From: JAJTFW01 sp964534995
GTDB lineage: Bacteria; Bacteroidota; Bacteroidia; AKYH767-A; OLB10
Direction of reading: 5' to 3'
NCBI GenBank assembly: GCA_964534995.1
Contig: CAZHSC010000073.1
Coordinates: 1 to 17,206 of the forward strand
DNA: 17,206 bases
The notes beneath the pieces are model-generated. The model saw nothing but the letters and a program-made list of their open reading frames with translations. It had not been told where the DNA came from and did no database searches. Within the stretch, counting starts at the first letter, position 1, and each line of letters opens with the position of its first letter. The position numbers were made by a program, and so were the translations under genes. This document shows, one piece after another, positions 6,483 through 13,126 of this stretch.

Positions 6483-7964
6483 TCAATCCCTTTCGTAGGC
6501 GCCCAGGTCGGGGTTGATACCTCCGGTAGGGCGTGCAAGCCCCTGAATGTCCAGGTTCATGGGTGGCACCACCGCGAAATTGATATAGGCAGGATTGCCC
6601 TTGTCCCTTGAGAAAGCCAGGGTGTCAAGGCTCAGGTCATTATCATAAGTGTCCTTAAAATCCGGATCATTGTTGCGGAAGATGGATTCAAAGTGAAGCG
6701 CATCAGAAGTAGGGGTGTTATTATCGGCTTTGATGATGCAATACCTGAAATTGTGATTGCTGAGGGCGCCTGATTTAAAATCCAGTTCCAGTTCATTGTC
6801 GTTGTTGCCGTAAATAATGCAGTTTTTAAATTCCGCTTTACTCAGGTCCAGCGGGACCGCCTGCCCGTTTTGGTCCTCGGCATAATTATTCAGGTACATC
6901 ACCGGCGTACTCCTTTGGCCGAACCGCCAGTAATTGGCAAAAGTACAATGGGTAAATTCGTAACTGCCCCCGGCAGTCAGCGCGGTGGTATATAATCCGC
7001 AATTGGAGAGCACATTGTTCCATCCTTCAATACTGAAATTCCTGGCAAGAATCCCCAACCCGCTCATATTGCGTATCTGCGTATTCGTTAGCTTCAGCGA
7101 TACGGGCATGGCAGGGTCAAACAAGGTTTCGGTCTGTAATCCGATAAATCCGTTTTTTATAACCGCGTAATCTATTTCATTTTGCCCGCCGTCATTGATC
7201 CATATCCTGTCCCATTGCCCGGGTTCTTCCTGCAGGCTGAGTTCCCTGCGCAGGCCCTGGAACACAACGGGCTTATCTTTGGCACCTTGAACTTTAAGGG
7301 TGCCTCCTTTGTATACCCATAACCCTCCGGAGTTGCTGAAGTGAACCTGCGTACCGGCGGTAATAACCAGGGTAGTGGAGGAGTCCACAACACCGTAACC
7401 CCCATAAATAACATAGGGAAGGCTTTCATCCCAGGTGCTGGTGCTGTTCAAAACCGTGTCAATCACTACATAAGGAGGAAGGTTGGCACTTTGCTTCTTC
7501 GCCACAAAAAAATGCGCGTTTTGTCCCCAGGCAACCAGATCGATGTCCTGTATGTTTCCGTTGGTTTCAAAGATGATGGAATCCTGCACTACATAAGGCA
7601 GGGTTTGGCTATTGGGATTGATGGTGACTTCCACAAAAACCCAGATTGAATCCCCCCCCCGGATTTCTATATCACTAAAGCTTTTTCCGGGTAAGCCGTT
7701 AACATTCAAACGATAAAAGGAAGCACTACCGCCGGCAAGCCGGATGGATGATATTTTGAGGGTTTTATCGTAGGGATTAAATACCCTGAAATTTTTGGTT
7801 ACGGAGCCGATGCTGACAAAAACGGTGTCAAACATAATCGTGTCCGTCGAAAAATTGGGCTTGGCTCCGGCATCCGTCAACAACTCATCCTTTTCACAGG
7901 AACTCAATAAAAAGCAGGATAAGAACATGAAAAACAGCTGCTTAATTATGTTTTTTACCTGCAT
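6483..7964 (-). CDS. Surface lipoprotein with beta-helix-like body
   Basis: The 493-residue product has a signal peptide ending in the lipobox LSSC, with the acylated cysteine at C23. The next residues are E-K-D-E, which fits the Bacteroidota lipoprotein export signal C-x-K-(D/E)2 and predicts display on the outer face of the outer membrane. Residues about 40-150 look like a beta-sandwich of the DUF1573/ASPM-SPD-2-Hydin type (FRVFNPYDKTLKISSIRLAGG). Residues about 190-460 contain short strand repeats consistent with a right-handed parallel beta-helix (LVITAGTQVHFSNSGGLWV, GTLKVQGAKDKPVVFQG). The end, GINPDLGAYERD, resembles the closing motif of choice-of-anchor Q proteins. The ligand or substrate is unknown. 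Codons 102-105 contain a run of nine G, a possible slippage site. The ATG at 7964 is chosen because it begins the signal peptide; the frame extends upstream to 8042 through the promoter. Confidence 0.82.
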   Translation of the reverse strand: MQVKNIIKQLFFMFLSCFLLSSCEKDELLTDAGAKPNFSTDTIMFDTVFVSIGSVTKNFRVFNPYDKTLKISSIRLAGGSASFYRLNVNGLPGKSFSDIEIRGGDSIWVFVEVTINPNSQTLPYVVQDSIIFETNGNIQDIDLVAWGQNAHFFVAKKQSANLPPYVVIDTVLNSTSTWDESLPYVIYGGYGVVDSSTTLVITAGTQVHFSNSGGLWVYKGGTLKVQGAKDKPVVFQGLRRELSLQEEPGQWDRIWINDGGQNEIDYAVIKNGFIGLQTETLFDPAMPVSLKLTNTQIRNMSGLGILARNFSIEGWNNVLSNCGLYTTALTAGGSYEFTHCTFANYWRFGQRSTPVMYLNNYAEDQNGQAVPLDLSKAEFKNCIIYGNNDNELELDFKSGALSNHNFRYCIIKADNNTPTSDALHFESIFRNNDPDFKDTYDNDLSLDTLAFSRDKGNPAYINFAVVPPMNLDIQGLARPTGGINPDLGAYERD

Positions 7965-7971
7965 GGGAACA

Positions 7972-8001
7972 CAAATATACACCTTGAAGTTATATGACCA
8001 A
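7972..8001 (-). promoter_or_regulatory. Predicted promoter for the surface lipoprotein gene
   Basis: On the minus strand TTG (8001-7999), a 19-nt spacer and TATATTTG (7979-7972) match the Bacteroidota promoter consensus exactly. The -7 element ends only 7 nt before the ATG at 7964, so transcription would begin at or very near the start codon. This implies a leaderless or very short-leader mRNA unless translation begins at the in-frame ATG at 7928, which would leave a poor signal peptide. Confidence 0.6.
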
Positions 8002-8033
8002 GGATTCTTTTTAACAGATATTGATCGCGGATA

Positions 8034-8063
8034 TTGCGACACTTAAAAAAATATGTATCTTTG
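8034..8063 (+). promoter_or_regulatory. Predicted promoter for rpmE2
   Basis: TTG (8034-8036), a 19-nt A-rich spacer and TATCTTTG (8056-8063) match the Bacteroidota promoter consensus exactly. The expected start of transcription is near 8070, giving a leader of only about 14 nt before the ATG at 8084. It stands back to back with the lipoprotein promoter, with 32 bp between the two -33 elements. Confidence 0.75.
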
Positions 8064-8083
8064 CCGCCCATTCAGTTGATTAC

Positions 8084-8353
8084 ATGAAAAAAGACATCCA
8101 CCCAAAGAATTACCGTTTTGTAGTATTTAAAGATATCTCCACTGATTATGCTTTCCTGAGCAAATCCGCAGTAGATACCAAAGACACCATCAAGTGGGAA
8201 GACGGCAATGAGTATCCCCTCGTGAAACTTGAAATCTCACACATGAGTCATCCGTTTTACACCGGCAAGATGAAATTGGTGGACACCGCGGGCCGTGTTG
8301 ATAAGTTCCGTACCCGTTACGAAAAGAACAAAAAAGCACCTGCTCAGAAATAA
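8084..8353 (+). CDS. rpmE2: 50S ribosomal protein L31 type B
   Basis: The 89-residue product begins MKKDIHPKNYRFVVFKD and contains the SHPFYTGKMKLVDTAGRVDKF segment typical of L31, a large-subunit protein of the central protuberance that helps bridge to the small subunit. The zinc-binding cysteines of type A L31 are absent (there is no cysteine in the protein), so this is the type B, zinc-independent form. Type B L31 in some bacteria is induced on zinc limitation, but in Bacteroidota it is often the only copy, and no zinc-repressor site is evident here. The frame reaches upstream to 8021, but the promoter at 8034-8063 lies inside that extension, so 8084 is the start. The tail NKKAPAQK is basic. 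The transcript ends at a strong terminator. Confidence 0.95.
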   Translation: MKKDIHPKNYRFVVFKDISTDYAFLSKSAVDTKDTIKWEDGNEYPLVKLEISHMSHPFYTGKMKLVDTAGRVDKFRTRYEKNKKAPAQK

Positions 8354-8372
8354 TTGAATATAAATTACTTGT

Positions 8373-8402
8373 AAAAAGGCCGTCCATAAGGATGGCCTTT
8401 TT
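8373..8402 (+). terminator. Intrinsic terminator after rpmE2
   Basis: AAAAAGGCCGTCC and GGATGGCCTTTTT pair around an ATAA loop, with a single G-U wobble, and the 3' side ends in a T run. It lies 20 nt after the rpmE2 stop. Confidence 0.9.
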
Positions 8403-8447
8403 GTTTGTGGCCTTTTCCGGATTGTTAAATACTTGTACCCATTTGTA

Positions 8448-8480
8448 TTGCGTTTATTCCAAAAAAAATAGTTTTATTTG
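8448..8480 (+). promoter_or_regulatory. Possible recA promoter
   Basis: TTG (8448-8450) and TTTATTTG (8473-8480, 7/8 to TAnnTTTG) are separated by 22 nt, a slightly long spacing. Transcription would begin near 8487, just upstream of the dyad at 8492-8512. The match is imperfect and no better candidate is seen before recA. Confidence 0.35.
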
Positions 8481-8491
8481 TTGAAGTCAGT

Positions 8492-8512
8492 TTTGATTGC
8501 AATACAATCAAA
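8492..8512 (+). promoter_or_regulatory. Perfect 8-5-8 dyad upstream of recA (operator candidate)
   Basis: TTTGATTG (8492-8499) and CAATCAAA (8505-8512) are perfect inverted repeats around CAATA. The site lies 36 bp before the recA ATG and just after the predicted transcription start, a position suited to a dimeric repressor. An SOS (LexA-type) operator is an obvious idea, but the sequence does not match a LexA box I know. Confidence 0.5.
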
Positions 8513-8548
8513 CAGAAAAGTGATATAACAATCATAATACTATATACA

Positions 8549-9565
8549 ATGGCAACAGAAGCAACAGAAGCGAAAGAAAAACTAAAGGTTTTACAACTCG
8601 CAATCGACAAGATTGAAAAGACTTATGGAAAAGGAACCATCATGCGCATGGGCGATGATGCGATTGAATCTATTGAAGCAATTCCCACCGGATCCATCAC
8701 CCTCGACAGTTCATTGGGTATCGGTGGATATCCCAAAGGAAGGGTGATAGAAATATACGGACCTGAATCTTCAGGTAAAACCACATTGGCCATCCACGCC
8801 ATCGCGAATGTTCAGAAAGCGGGTGGCATCGCGGCCTTCATCGACGCGGAGCATGCCTTCGACCGTTTTTATGCGCAGAAGCTGGGTGTGGATATAGAAA
8901 ACCTCCTGATCTCGCAGCCCGATAATGGGGAGCAGGCACTCGAAATCGCCGATAACCTCATCCGATCAGGAGCAATAGACATCATTGTCATTGACTCGGT
9001 AGCCGCTTTAACACCCAAGAGCGAGATTGAAGGTGAAATGGGCGAGAGCAAAATGGGATTGCAGGCCCGCCTGATGTCGCAGGCCCTGCGCAAACTAACG
9101 GGTAGCATTAGCCGCACCGGCTGCTGCTGCATCTTTATTAATCAGTTGCGCGAAAAAATCGGGGTGATGTTTGGGAATCCTGAAACAACTACCGGTGGTA
9201 ACGCGCTGAAATTTTATGCCTCCGTACGTCTGGATATCCGGCGCATTGGCCAGATTAAAGAAGGGGAGAATGTGGTAGGAAACCGTACCAAGGTAAAAGT
9301 GGTGAAGAATAAAGTGGCGCCGCCTTTCCGTACCGCAGAGTTCGATATCATGTACGGAGAAGGGATCAGCAAAGTTGGGGAAATCGTTGACCTCGGTGTA
9401 GAATACAATGTGATCAAGAAATCCGGCTCCTGGTTTAGCTATGGTGATACCAAAATTGGACAGGGTCGCGATGCCGTGAAGCAAATGCTCGGTGATAATC
9501 CCGAACTCTGTGATGAGATTGAAGCAAAAATCCGTGCTGCCATCACCGAAAAGGCTAATGCCTGA
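8549..9565 (+). CDS. recA: Recombinase RecA
   Basis: This ATP-dependent DNA strand-exchange protein acts in homologous recombination and, by stimulating LexA-type repressor cleavage where present, in the SOS response. The 338-residue sequence is full length. The Walker A motif GPESSGKTT is at 71-79, the catalytic glutamate is in DAEHAFD (E101), the Walker B strand IIVIDSVAAL is at 145-154, the L1 loop with EGEMGESKMGLQARLMSQALR is at 161-181, FINQLREKIGVMFGNPETTTGG including L2 is at 196-217, and the conserved ALKFYASVRLDIRR follows. The C-terminus is short and ends ITEKANA, without a strongly acidic tail. Three consecutive cysteines (C192-C194), encoded by TGC TGC TGC, stand just before the FINQ strand, where other RecA proteins mostly have small or aliphatic residues. 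A terminator lies downstream, so recA appears monocistronic, with no recX next to it. Confidence 0.97.
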   Translation: MATEATEAKEKLKVLQLAIDKIEKTYGKGTIMRMGDDAIESIEAIPTGSITLDSSLGIGGYPKGRVIEIYGPESSGKTTLAIHAIANVQKAGGIAAFIDAEHAFDRFYAQKLGVDIENLLISQPDNGEQALEIADNLIRSGAIDIIVIDSVAALTPKSEIEGEMGESKMGLQARLMSQALRKLTGSISRTGCCCIFINQLREKIGVMFGNPETTTGGNALKFYASVRLDIRRIGQIKEGENVVGNRTKVKVVKNKVAPPFRTAEFDIMYGEGISKVGEIVDLGVEYNVIKKSGSWFSYGDTKIGQGRDAVKQMLGDNPELCDEIEAKIRAAITEKANA

Positions 9566-9698
9566 ACGCGGATACGCTAGCGGGGATACCGCAAATTGAT
9601 AATATGTTGAGAAATTATCCGTTGCTTACGTTTCAGCCGGATGCCATACGTACAGGCAACAATCATATTAGATAGCTGAAAGATGTTTTGAATGGGAG

Positions 9699-9730
9699 AA
9701 GGGTGGTGCTTAGGTGCCGCCCTTTCTTTT
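9699..9730 (+). terminator. Intrinsic terminator downstream of recA
   Basis: AAGGGTGGTGC (9699-9709) pairs with GTGCCGCCCTT (9714-9724) around a TTAG loop, as an 11-bp stem with three G-U wobbles, followed by TCTTTTTT. It lies about 130 nt after the recA stop. Confidence 0.75.
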
Positions 9731-9753
9731 TTGCAGCTCCATTGCTATTTGTA

Positions 9754-9803
9754 AACGGGGCAGCGCATACGTATGGGTCCTTTATCATCAAAAATGCCCC
9801 GTT
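9754..9803. repeat. Inverted repeat with internal palindrome
   Basis: AACGGGGCA (9754-9762) and TGCCCCGTT (9795-9803) form a perfect 9-bp inverted repeat with a 32-nt spacer. The spacer contains the perfect palindrome CATACGTATG (9766-9775). It lies between convergent recA and the U32/ferredoxin transcript, so it may help end the leftward transcript, but a clear T run is lacking on the minus strand. Confidence 0.45.
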
Positions 9804-9922
9804 AAAAAGTACCACAGGATGCTGTACTTACCCGGCGCGTCTTCGCGTACGCAAAACGCTCAATCGCCAGTGCATCCCCCTCGATTGTTGCCGCTATAGG
9901 GGTCAGCAGCAATACGTATATT

Positions 9923-10150
9923 TCAGCAATGGATAATCTGAATGATATTTACAGGGCAGTTTTTTGCTGCCATTTCATTTTCATGCTTTTCATCATCGCT
10001 AACCAGCACGGAATGAATACCGCGCTTTTCGGTTGCGCCAATAAGCACGCTGCGCCCATCCCTACGTGAGACCCTCCAGCGGTTTTTAGCTGCTTCCACG
10101 CAGGCATTACAGCCTATACATTTATTCCTGTACTGAACGATCCGTATCAT
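9923..10150 (-). CDS. Small mono-cluster [4Fe-4S] ferredoxin
   Basis: The 75-residue protein has C11-x2-C14-x2-C17 near its N-terminus (NKCIGCNACVE) and a lone C65-P (KNCPVNIIQI) near its C-terminus. This is the arrangement of single-cluster bacterial ferredoxins, in which the second cluster motif has decayed to its last cysteine. A terminal C75 also occurs. The central part is rich in basic residues (RWRVSRRDGR), unusual for a ferredoxin and perhaps a docking surface, for example for RNA-bound or acidic partners; that is inference. Its start codon lies inside the 3' end of the U32-family gene, with the reading frames overlapping by 29 nt, so the two are cotranscribed and probably translationally coupled. 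The likely role is electron delivery to the U32 enzyme. Confidence 0.85.
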   Translation of the reverse strand: MIRIVQYRNKCIGCNACVEAAKNRWRVSRRDGRSVLIGATEKRGIHSVLVSDDEKHENEMAAKNCPVNIIQIIHC

Positions 10151-11381
10151 CAGCCGGCAAAACTTTATATAATTTATCAGAAGGTCTGATCCTTGAGGGT
10201 ACTTTCATCGAAAAATTTTCTCCCTTTTTCACTTTGTCCACGCGTTGCCCGTCCACACGCACTTCTTCTACCACCATATTGATGATACCCGTACCCGGCC
10301 CGGTGATCATGATGCTGTTGCCCGGGGCAAGCTGGTCCGCTTCGAGCAGAAATTCAGCCACCTGCAGTTTACTGAAATACTTCACCCCTTTGCCGAGGTA
10401 TATTTTCTTCAGCGTGGCTTTTGATCCGTATACATCCGACCATTCGCCCATTTCTTTACCGAGGTAATATCCTCCCCAAAAACCGCGGTTGAAAACAGTA
10501 GCTAGCTCTTCTTTCCAGCGTATCGCTTGCTCACGCGTATAAGTCCCTGCGTCGATGGCATCAATGGCTTCACGGTAACAACGGGTGGTGGTGTACACAT
10601 AATCGGCGGAACGCCCCCGGCCTTCAATTTTCAGGATACCGGCGCCGGCAGCGATGACCAGGTCGAGAAAATCAATGGTGCACAAGTCGCCGGCCGACAT
10701 GATGTACTCATTGTCAATTTCCAGTTCGGTTCCTTCTTCTTTGTCGGTAACAATATAGCTGCGCCTGCAGTTTTGAATGCAGGCGCCGCGGTTGGCTGAG
10801 GCGAAATGCGAATGCAGGCTCAGGTAGCACTTTCCGGAAATGGCCATGCAGAGGGCACCATGCGCGAAGACCTCGATGCGCAGCAGTTCGCCTGAAGGTC
10901 CGGTGATATTTTCTCTTTTTATATCGCGCACGATAGATGCCACTTGTTGCAGACTGAGTTCACGTGCCAGGACGATGGTATCCGCGAATTGAGAATAGAA
11001 CTCCACGCTTTCGAGATTGCTTACATTCGCTTGTGTGGAGATGTGCAGCGGCATGTTTATTTTGCGGGCGTAATTCAGCACCGCCTGGTCGCCGGCGATG
11101 ACAGCGTCAATACCATGCTCCCTGGCCGCGTTGAGCAGGCTTTTCATGAGCGCAATGTCGTGATCATACAAAATGGTGTTCAGCGTCAGATAGGCGCGTA
11201 TCCCGGCCTCTGTGCATATCTCCCTGATTTCCGCCAGGTCGTCCAGTGTAAAATTGTAGGAGGACCTCGCCCGCATATTCAGTTGTTCAAGTCCAAAGTA
11301 CACCGCGTCGGCTCCGCCTTGTATAGCTGCCCTCAGTGATTCAAAAGATCCGGCCGGTGCCAGTAATTCCGGTTTTTTCAT
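10122..11381 (-). CDS. U32-family protein, TrhP/YegQ-like
   Basis: The 419-residue protein belongs to the family named peptidase U32 (collagenase-like). Characterised members TrhP (YegQ), RlhA and UbiU/UbiV act in hydroxylation of tRNA, rRNA or ubiquinone precursors rather than clearly as proteases. It begins KKPELLAPAGSFESLRAAI, has the GADAVYFG strand, and matches the U32 signature from E170 to S188 (EVFAHGALCMAISGKCYLS). Four cysteines, C178, C185, C201 and C205, form the C-x6-C-x15-C-x3-C pattern that binds an iron-sulfur cluster in UbiU/UbiV. KIEGR (251-255) is also conserved. The length fits TrhP, the tRNA U34 hydroxylation protein that makes 5-hydroxyuridine with a prephenate requirement. 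The downstream ferredoxin overlaps its 3' end. A degenerate -7 element, GACCTTTG, lies at 11405-11398 on the minus strand without a good -33. Specificity for tRNA, rRNA or quinone is not settled by sequence alone. Confidence 0.88.
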   Translation of the reverse strand: MKKPELLAPAGSFESLRAAIQGGADAVYFGLEQLNMRARSSYNFTLDDLAEIREICTEAGIRAYLTLNTILYDHDIALMKSLLNAAREHGIDAVIAGDQAVLNYARKINMPLHISTQANVSNLESVEFYSQFADTIVLARELSLQQVASIVRDIKRENITGPSGELLRIEVFAHGALCMAISGKCYLSLHSHFASANRGACIQNCRRSYIVTDKEEGTELEIDNEYIMSAGDLCTIDFLDLVIAAGAGILKIEGRGRSADYVYTTTRCYREAIDAIDAGTYTREQAIRWKEELATVFNRGFWGGYYLGKEMGEWSDVYGSKATLKKIYLGKGVKYFSKLQVAEFLLEADQLAPGNSIMITGPGTGIINMVVEEVRVDGQRVDKVKKGENFSMKVPSRIRPSDKLYKVLPADDTDRSVQE

Positions 11382-11612
11382 GCTTCAAATTAAGGTGCAA
11401 AGGTCAGGTTTTCCTGATTTTTTCTTATGACATAAATCAATGCACCCGTATAAATCTTTGTTGCTGATTACATGATAGCCATTTGTACAATATACAGCAC
11501 GGGTACCGCGTGGATCAAAACAAATGGACACGGATACAGGTGCTATAGGTCTCCGCAAAAAGGGAAGATGCATGACAAGGGCCGCTCTGCCTGTCAATAC
11601 TCTTCAACCATT

Positions 11613-12926
11613 TCACTTCATCTGAATTATTAGCGGGCCGCTATACAGCACTACTCCTGCTCTTATAACCTGGCATACATACCAGCCGCTTTCCAGATCC
11701 GGTAAACTGAATTCGTGCATCCCTCCTGACATATGGCCTTTATAAACCAGCATGCCCTGAACATCACGTAAAATAAAATTTATGTCACCGGTAAAGGGTG
11801 AAGTAAAACGCACGGTGACGGCATTCATGGCGGGGTTGGGGTAGATATCCGGCAAGCTGATAGCAGGCACAGTGGCGAGACCGCTGCATATAATAAAGGA
11901 AATTACAGTGGAATCCATTGCGGTACATCCGGCCTGGTTCGTCACCTGCACCGAATAGGTGATGTTCGTATCTGCGCTGCTGTTGGTTGATGCCGTGATG
12001 GAGGCTGTGGTGGCTCCGGTATTCCAAAGGTAACTGTTCCCTCCTCCGCTGCCTGCTACCAGCAGGAGCGTTTGGTTGGTGCAGAGTGCAGTGTCATTTG
12101 CCAGGTTTACCACAGGGGCAGCCGCGGGGAAGACGACTAGTGTATCCACACGCGCCGGACATCCTGGGCTTGTGCCATAAGGAGTGCTGTTATAAAAATA
12201 GGTGCCAGTGCTGTGTGTGCCCAGGATAAATGTACCGAGGTAAGCGCCGCCCAGTACCGATGGACCTGACCAGGTACCGCTGCTGTCAGGATCGTTGGGC
12301 AAAACAGTAAAGAGGTCCTGCGATGGGATATTGGAACACAGCGGGTAGCCTGTGGCTGAACTGACACTGAAACATTGCTCTAGTTTCATATCGTCAACGG
12401 AGAGGTCGTTTCCATTGCCGCCGTCCACATTGGTATACATGGTCAGTATAACGGTAGGGGTGCTGGCAGTTAGGCTCGCAGAAGTAAACTTGGCCCAGGT
12501 GGGATTGAGCGGAGCAGCGAAACTCAGGATGGAATCAAGTCCAACACCATTGGCATCGCTGATCACGATCTTCATATTGCAGGAAGCGCCGCCGGAAAAT
12601 GTAGTGGTCATGTACATCGAAATACGGAAAGGGGCATTCGGACAAAGGGTGAAAGGCCGTTCATATACTTTATCGCCCGCGCAGGTACCTGTGCCCCCGG
12701 AGCAGTTCACAAAATTCATATACATGGAATAGGTGCCGCTGTGCGCCGCGAAAGTTTGAGGGTTGGGATGGATGATGGTACCCGGAACCACATATGGGAT
12801 AGGACCGGTATATTCGAAGCCGTCGCTTTCCACAGCCATCCAGGAACATTGCGCCTGAATTTTAGTGGTAAGGAAGAGGGCCAGTCCGATGAGAACGAAT
12901 TGTTTTAATAATTGGGTTTTCTTCAT
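11613..12926 (-). CDS. T9SS-secreted multidomain surface protein
   Basis: The 437-residue product has an N-terminal signal peptide (MKKTQLLKQFVLIGLALF, cleavage probably after AQ at about 26). Residues about 27-190 form a cysteine-containing beta-rich module (SDGFEYTGP, HSGTYSMYMNF, NDLSVDDMKLEQC) resembling jelly-roll or MAM-like ligand-binding domains. Next come a GTWSGPSVLGGAYLGTF-type beta module (about 195-270) and an immunoglobulin/PKD-like module with LWNTGATTASI (about 275-355). The last 80 or so residues are a T9SS type A sorting domain, with the LPDIYPNP motif, FILRDVQGMLVYKG, and LESGWYVCQV in place of the usual G-x-Y-x-V. Such proteins cross the outer membrane through T9SS and are held at the surface or released. 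No catalytic domain is recognisable; an adhesin or binding role is likely. The ATG at 12926, just before the basic signal-peptide start, is chosen over the upstream ATG at 12944. Confidence 0.85.
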   Translation of the reverse strand: MKKTQLLKQFVLIGLALFLTTKIQAQCSWMAVESDGFEYTGPIPYVVPGTIIHPNPQTFAAHSGTYSMYMNFVNCSGGTGTCAGDKVYERPFTLCPNAPFRISMYMTTTFSGGASCNMKIVISDANGVGLDSILSFAAPLNPTWAKFTSASLTASTPTVILTMYTNVDGGNGNDLSVDDMKLEQCFSVSSATGYPLCSNIPSQDLFTVLPNDPDSSGTWSGPSVLGGAYLGTFILGTHSTGTYFYNSTPYGTSPGCPARVDTLVVFPAAAPVVNLANDTALCTNQTLLLVAGSGGGNSYLWNTGATTASITASTNSSADTNITYSVQVTNQAGCTAMDSTVISFIICSGLATVPAISLPDIYPNPAMNAVTVRFTSPFTGDINFILRDVQGMLVYKGHMSGGMHEFSLPDLESGWYVCQVIRAGVVLYSGPLIIQMK

Positions 12927-13090
12927 GGGGGGAGCCGGAACCATTCCTTCGTTTTTTTGATTCCGGTTTCGAAGGTAATCATCTGCACACCAACATATGC
13001 GGGAAAGTGCTGCGAATCACTATATTTAGGGGCTTGTTGTAGTTCATGAGCCGGAAGATAGCCGGAAAAATGGAGGCACCTTCTTTTTCC

Positions 13091-13098
13091 TATTTTTG
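13091..13098 (+). promoter_or_regulatory. Possible -7 element for the TPR lipoprotein gene
   Basis: TATTTTTG is an exact match to TAnnTTTG, 28 nt before the ATG at 13127. No TTG is found at the expected -33 position, so the site is tentative. It lies inside the upstream part of the open frame and so argues against the ATG at 13046. Confidence 0.4.
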
Positions 13099-13126
13099 TC
13101 ACTTAACGCAAGCTATGATCGTTCCC

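Larger units (their letters stand above)
9566..9922. other. Intergenic region between recA and the small ferredoxin gene
   Basis: This 357-bp gap holds the recA terminator (9699-9730) and a second long inverted repeat (9754-9803). Open frames across 9688-9936 on the plus strand have no recognisable protein character, span the terminator and run into the convergent ferredoxin gene, so I do not call a gene. Confidence 0.65.

Noticed and set aside
9688..9936. Open frames on the plus strand after recA
   Set aside because: They span the recA terminator, have no domain-like character and run into the convergent ferredoxin gene.
11385..11597. Open frame of 70 codons on the minus strand upstream of the U32 gene
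   Set aside because: Composition is not protein-like, there is no promoter, and it occupies the U32 upstream region.
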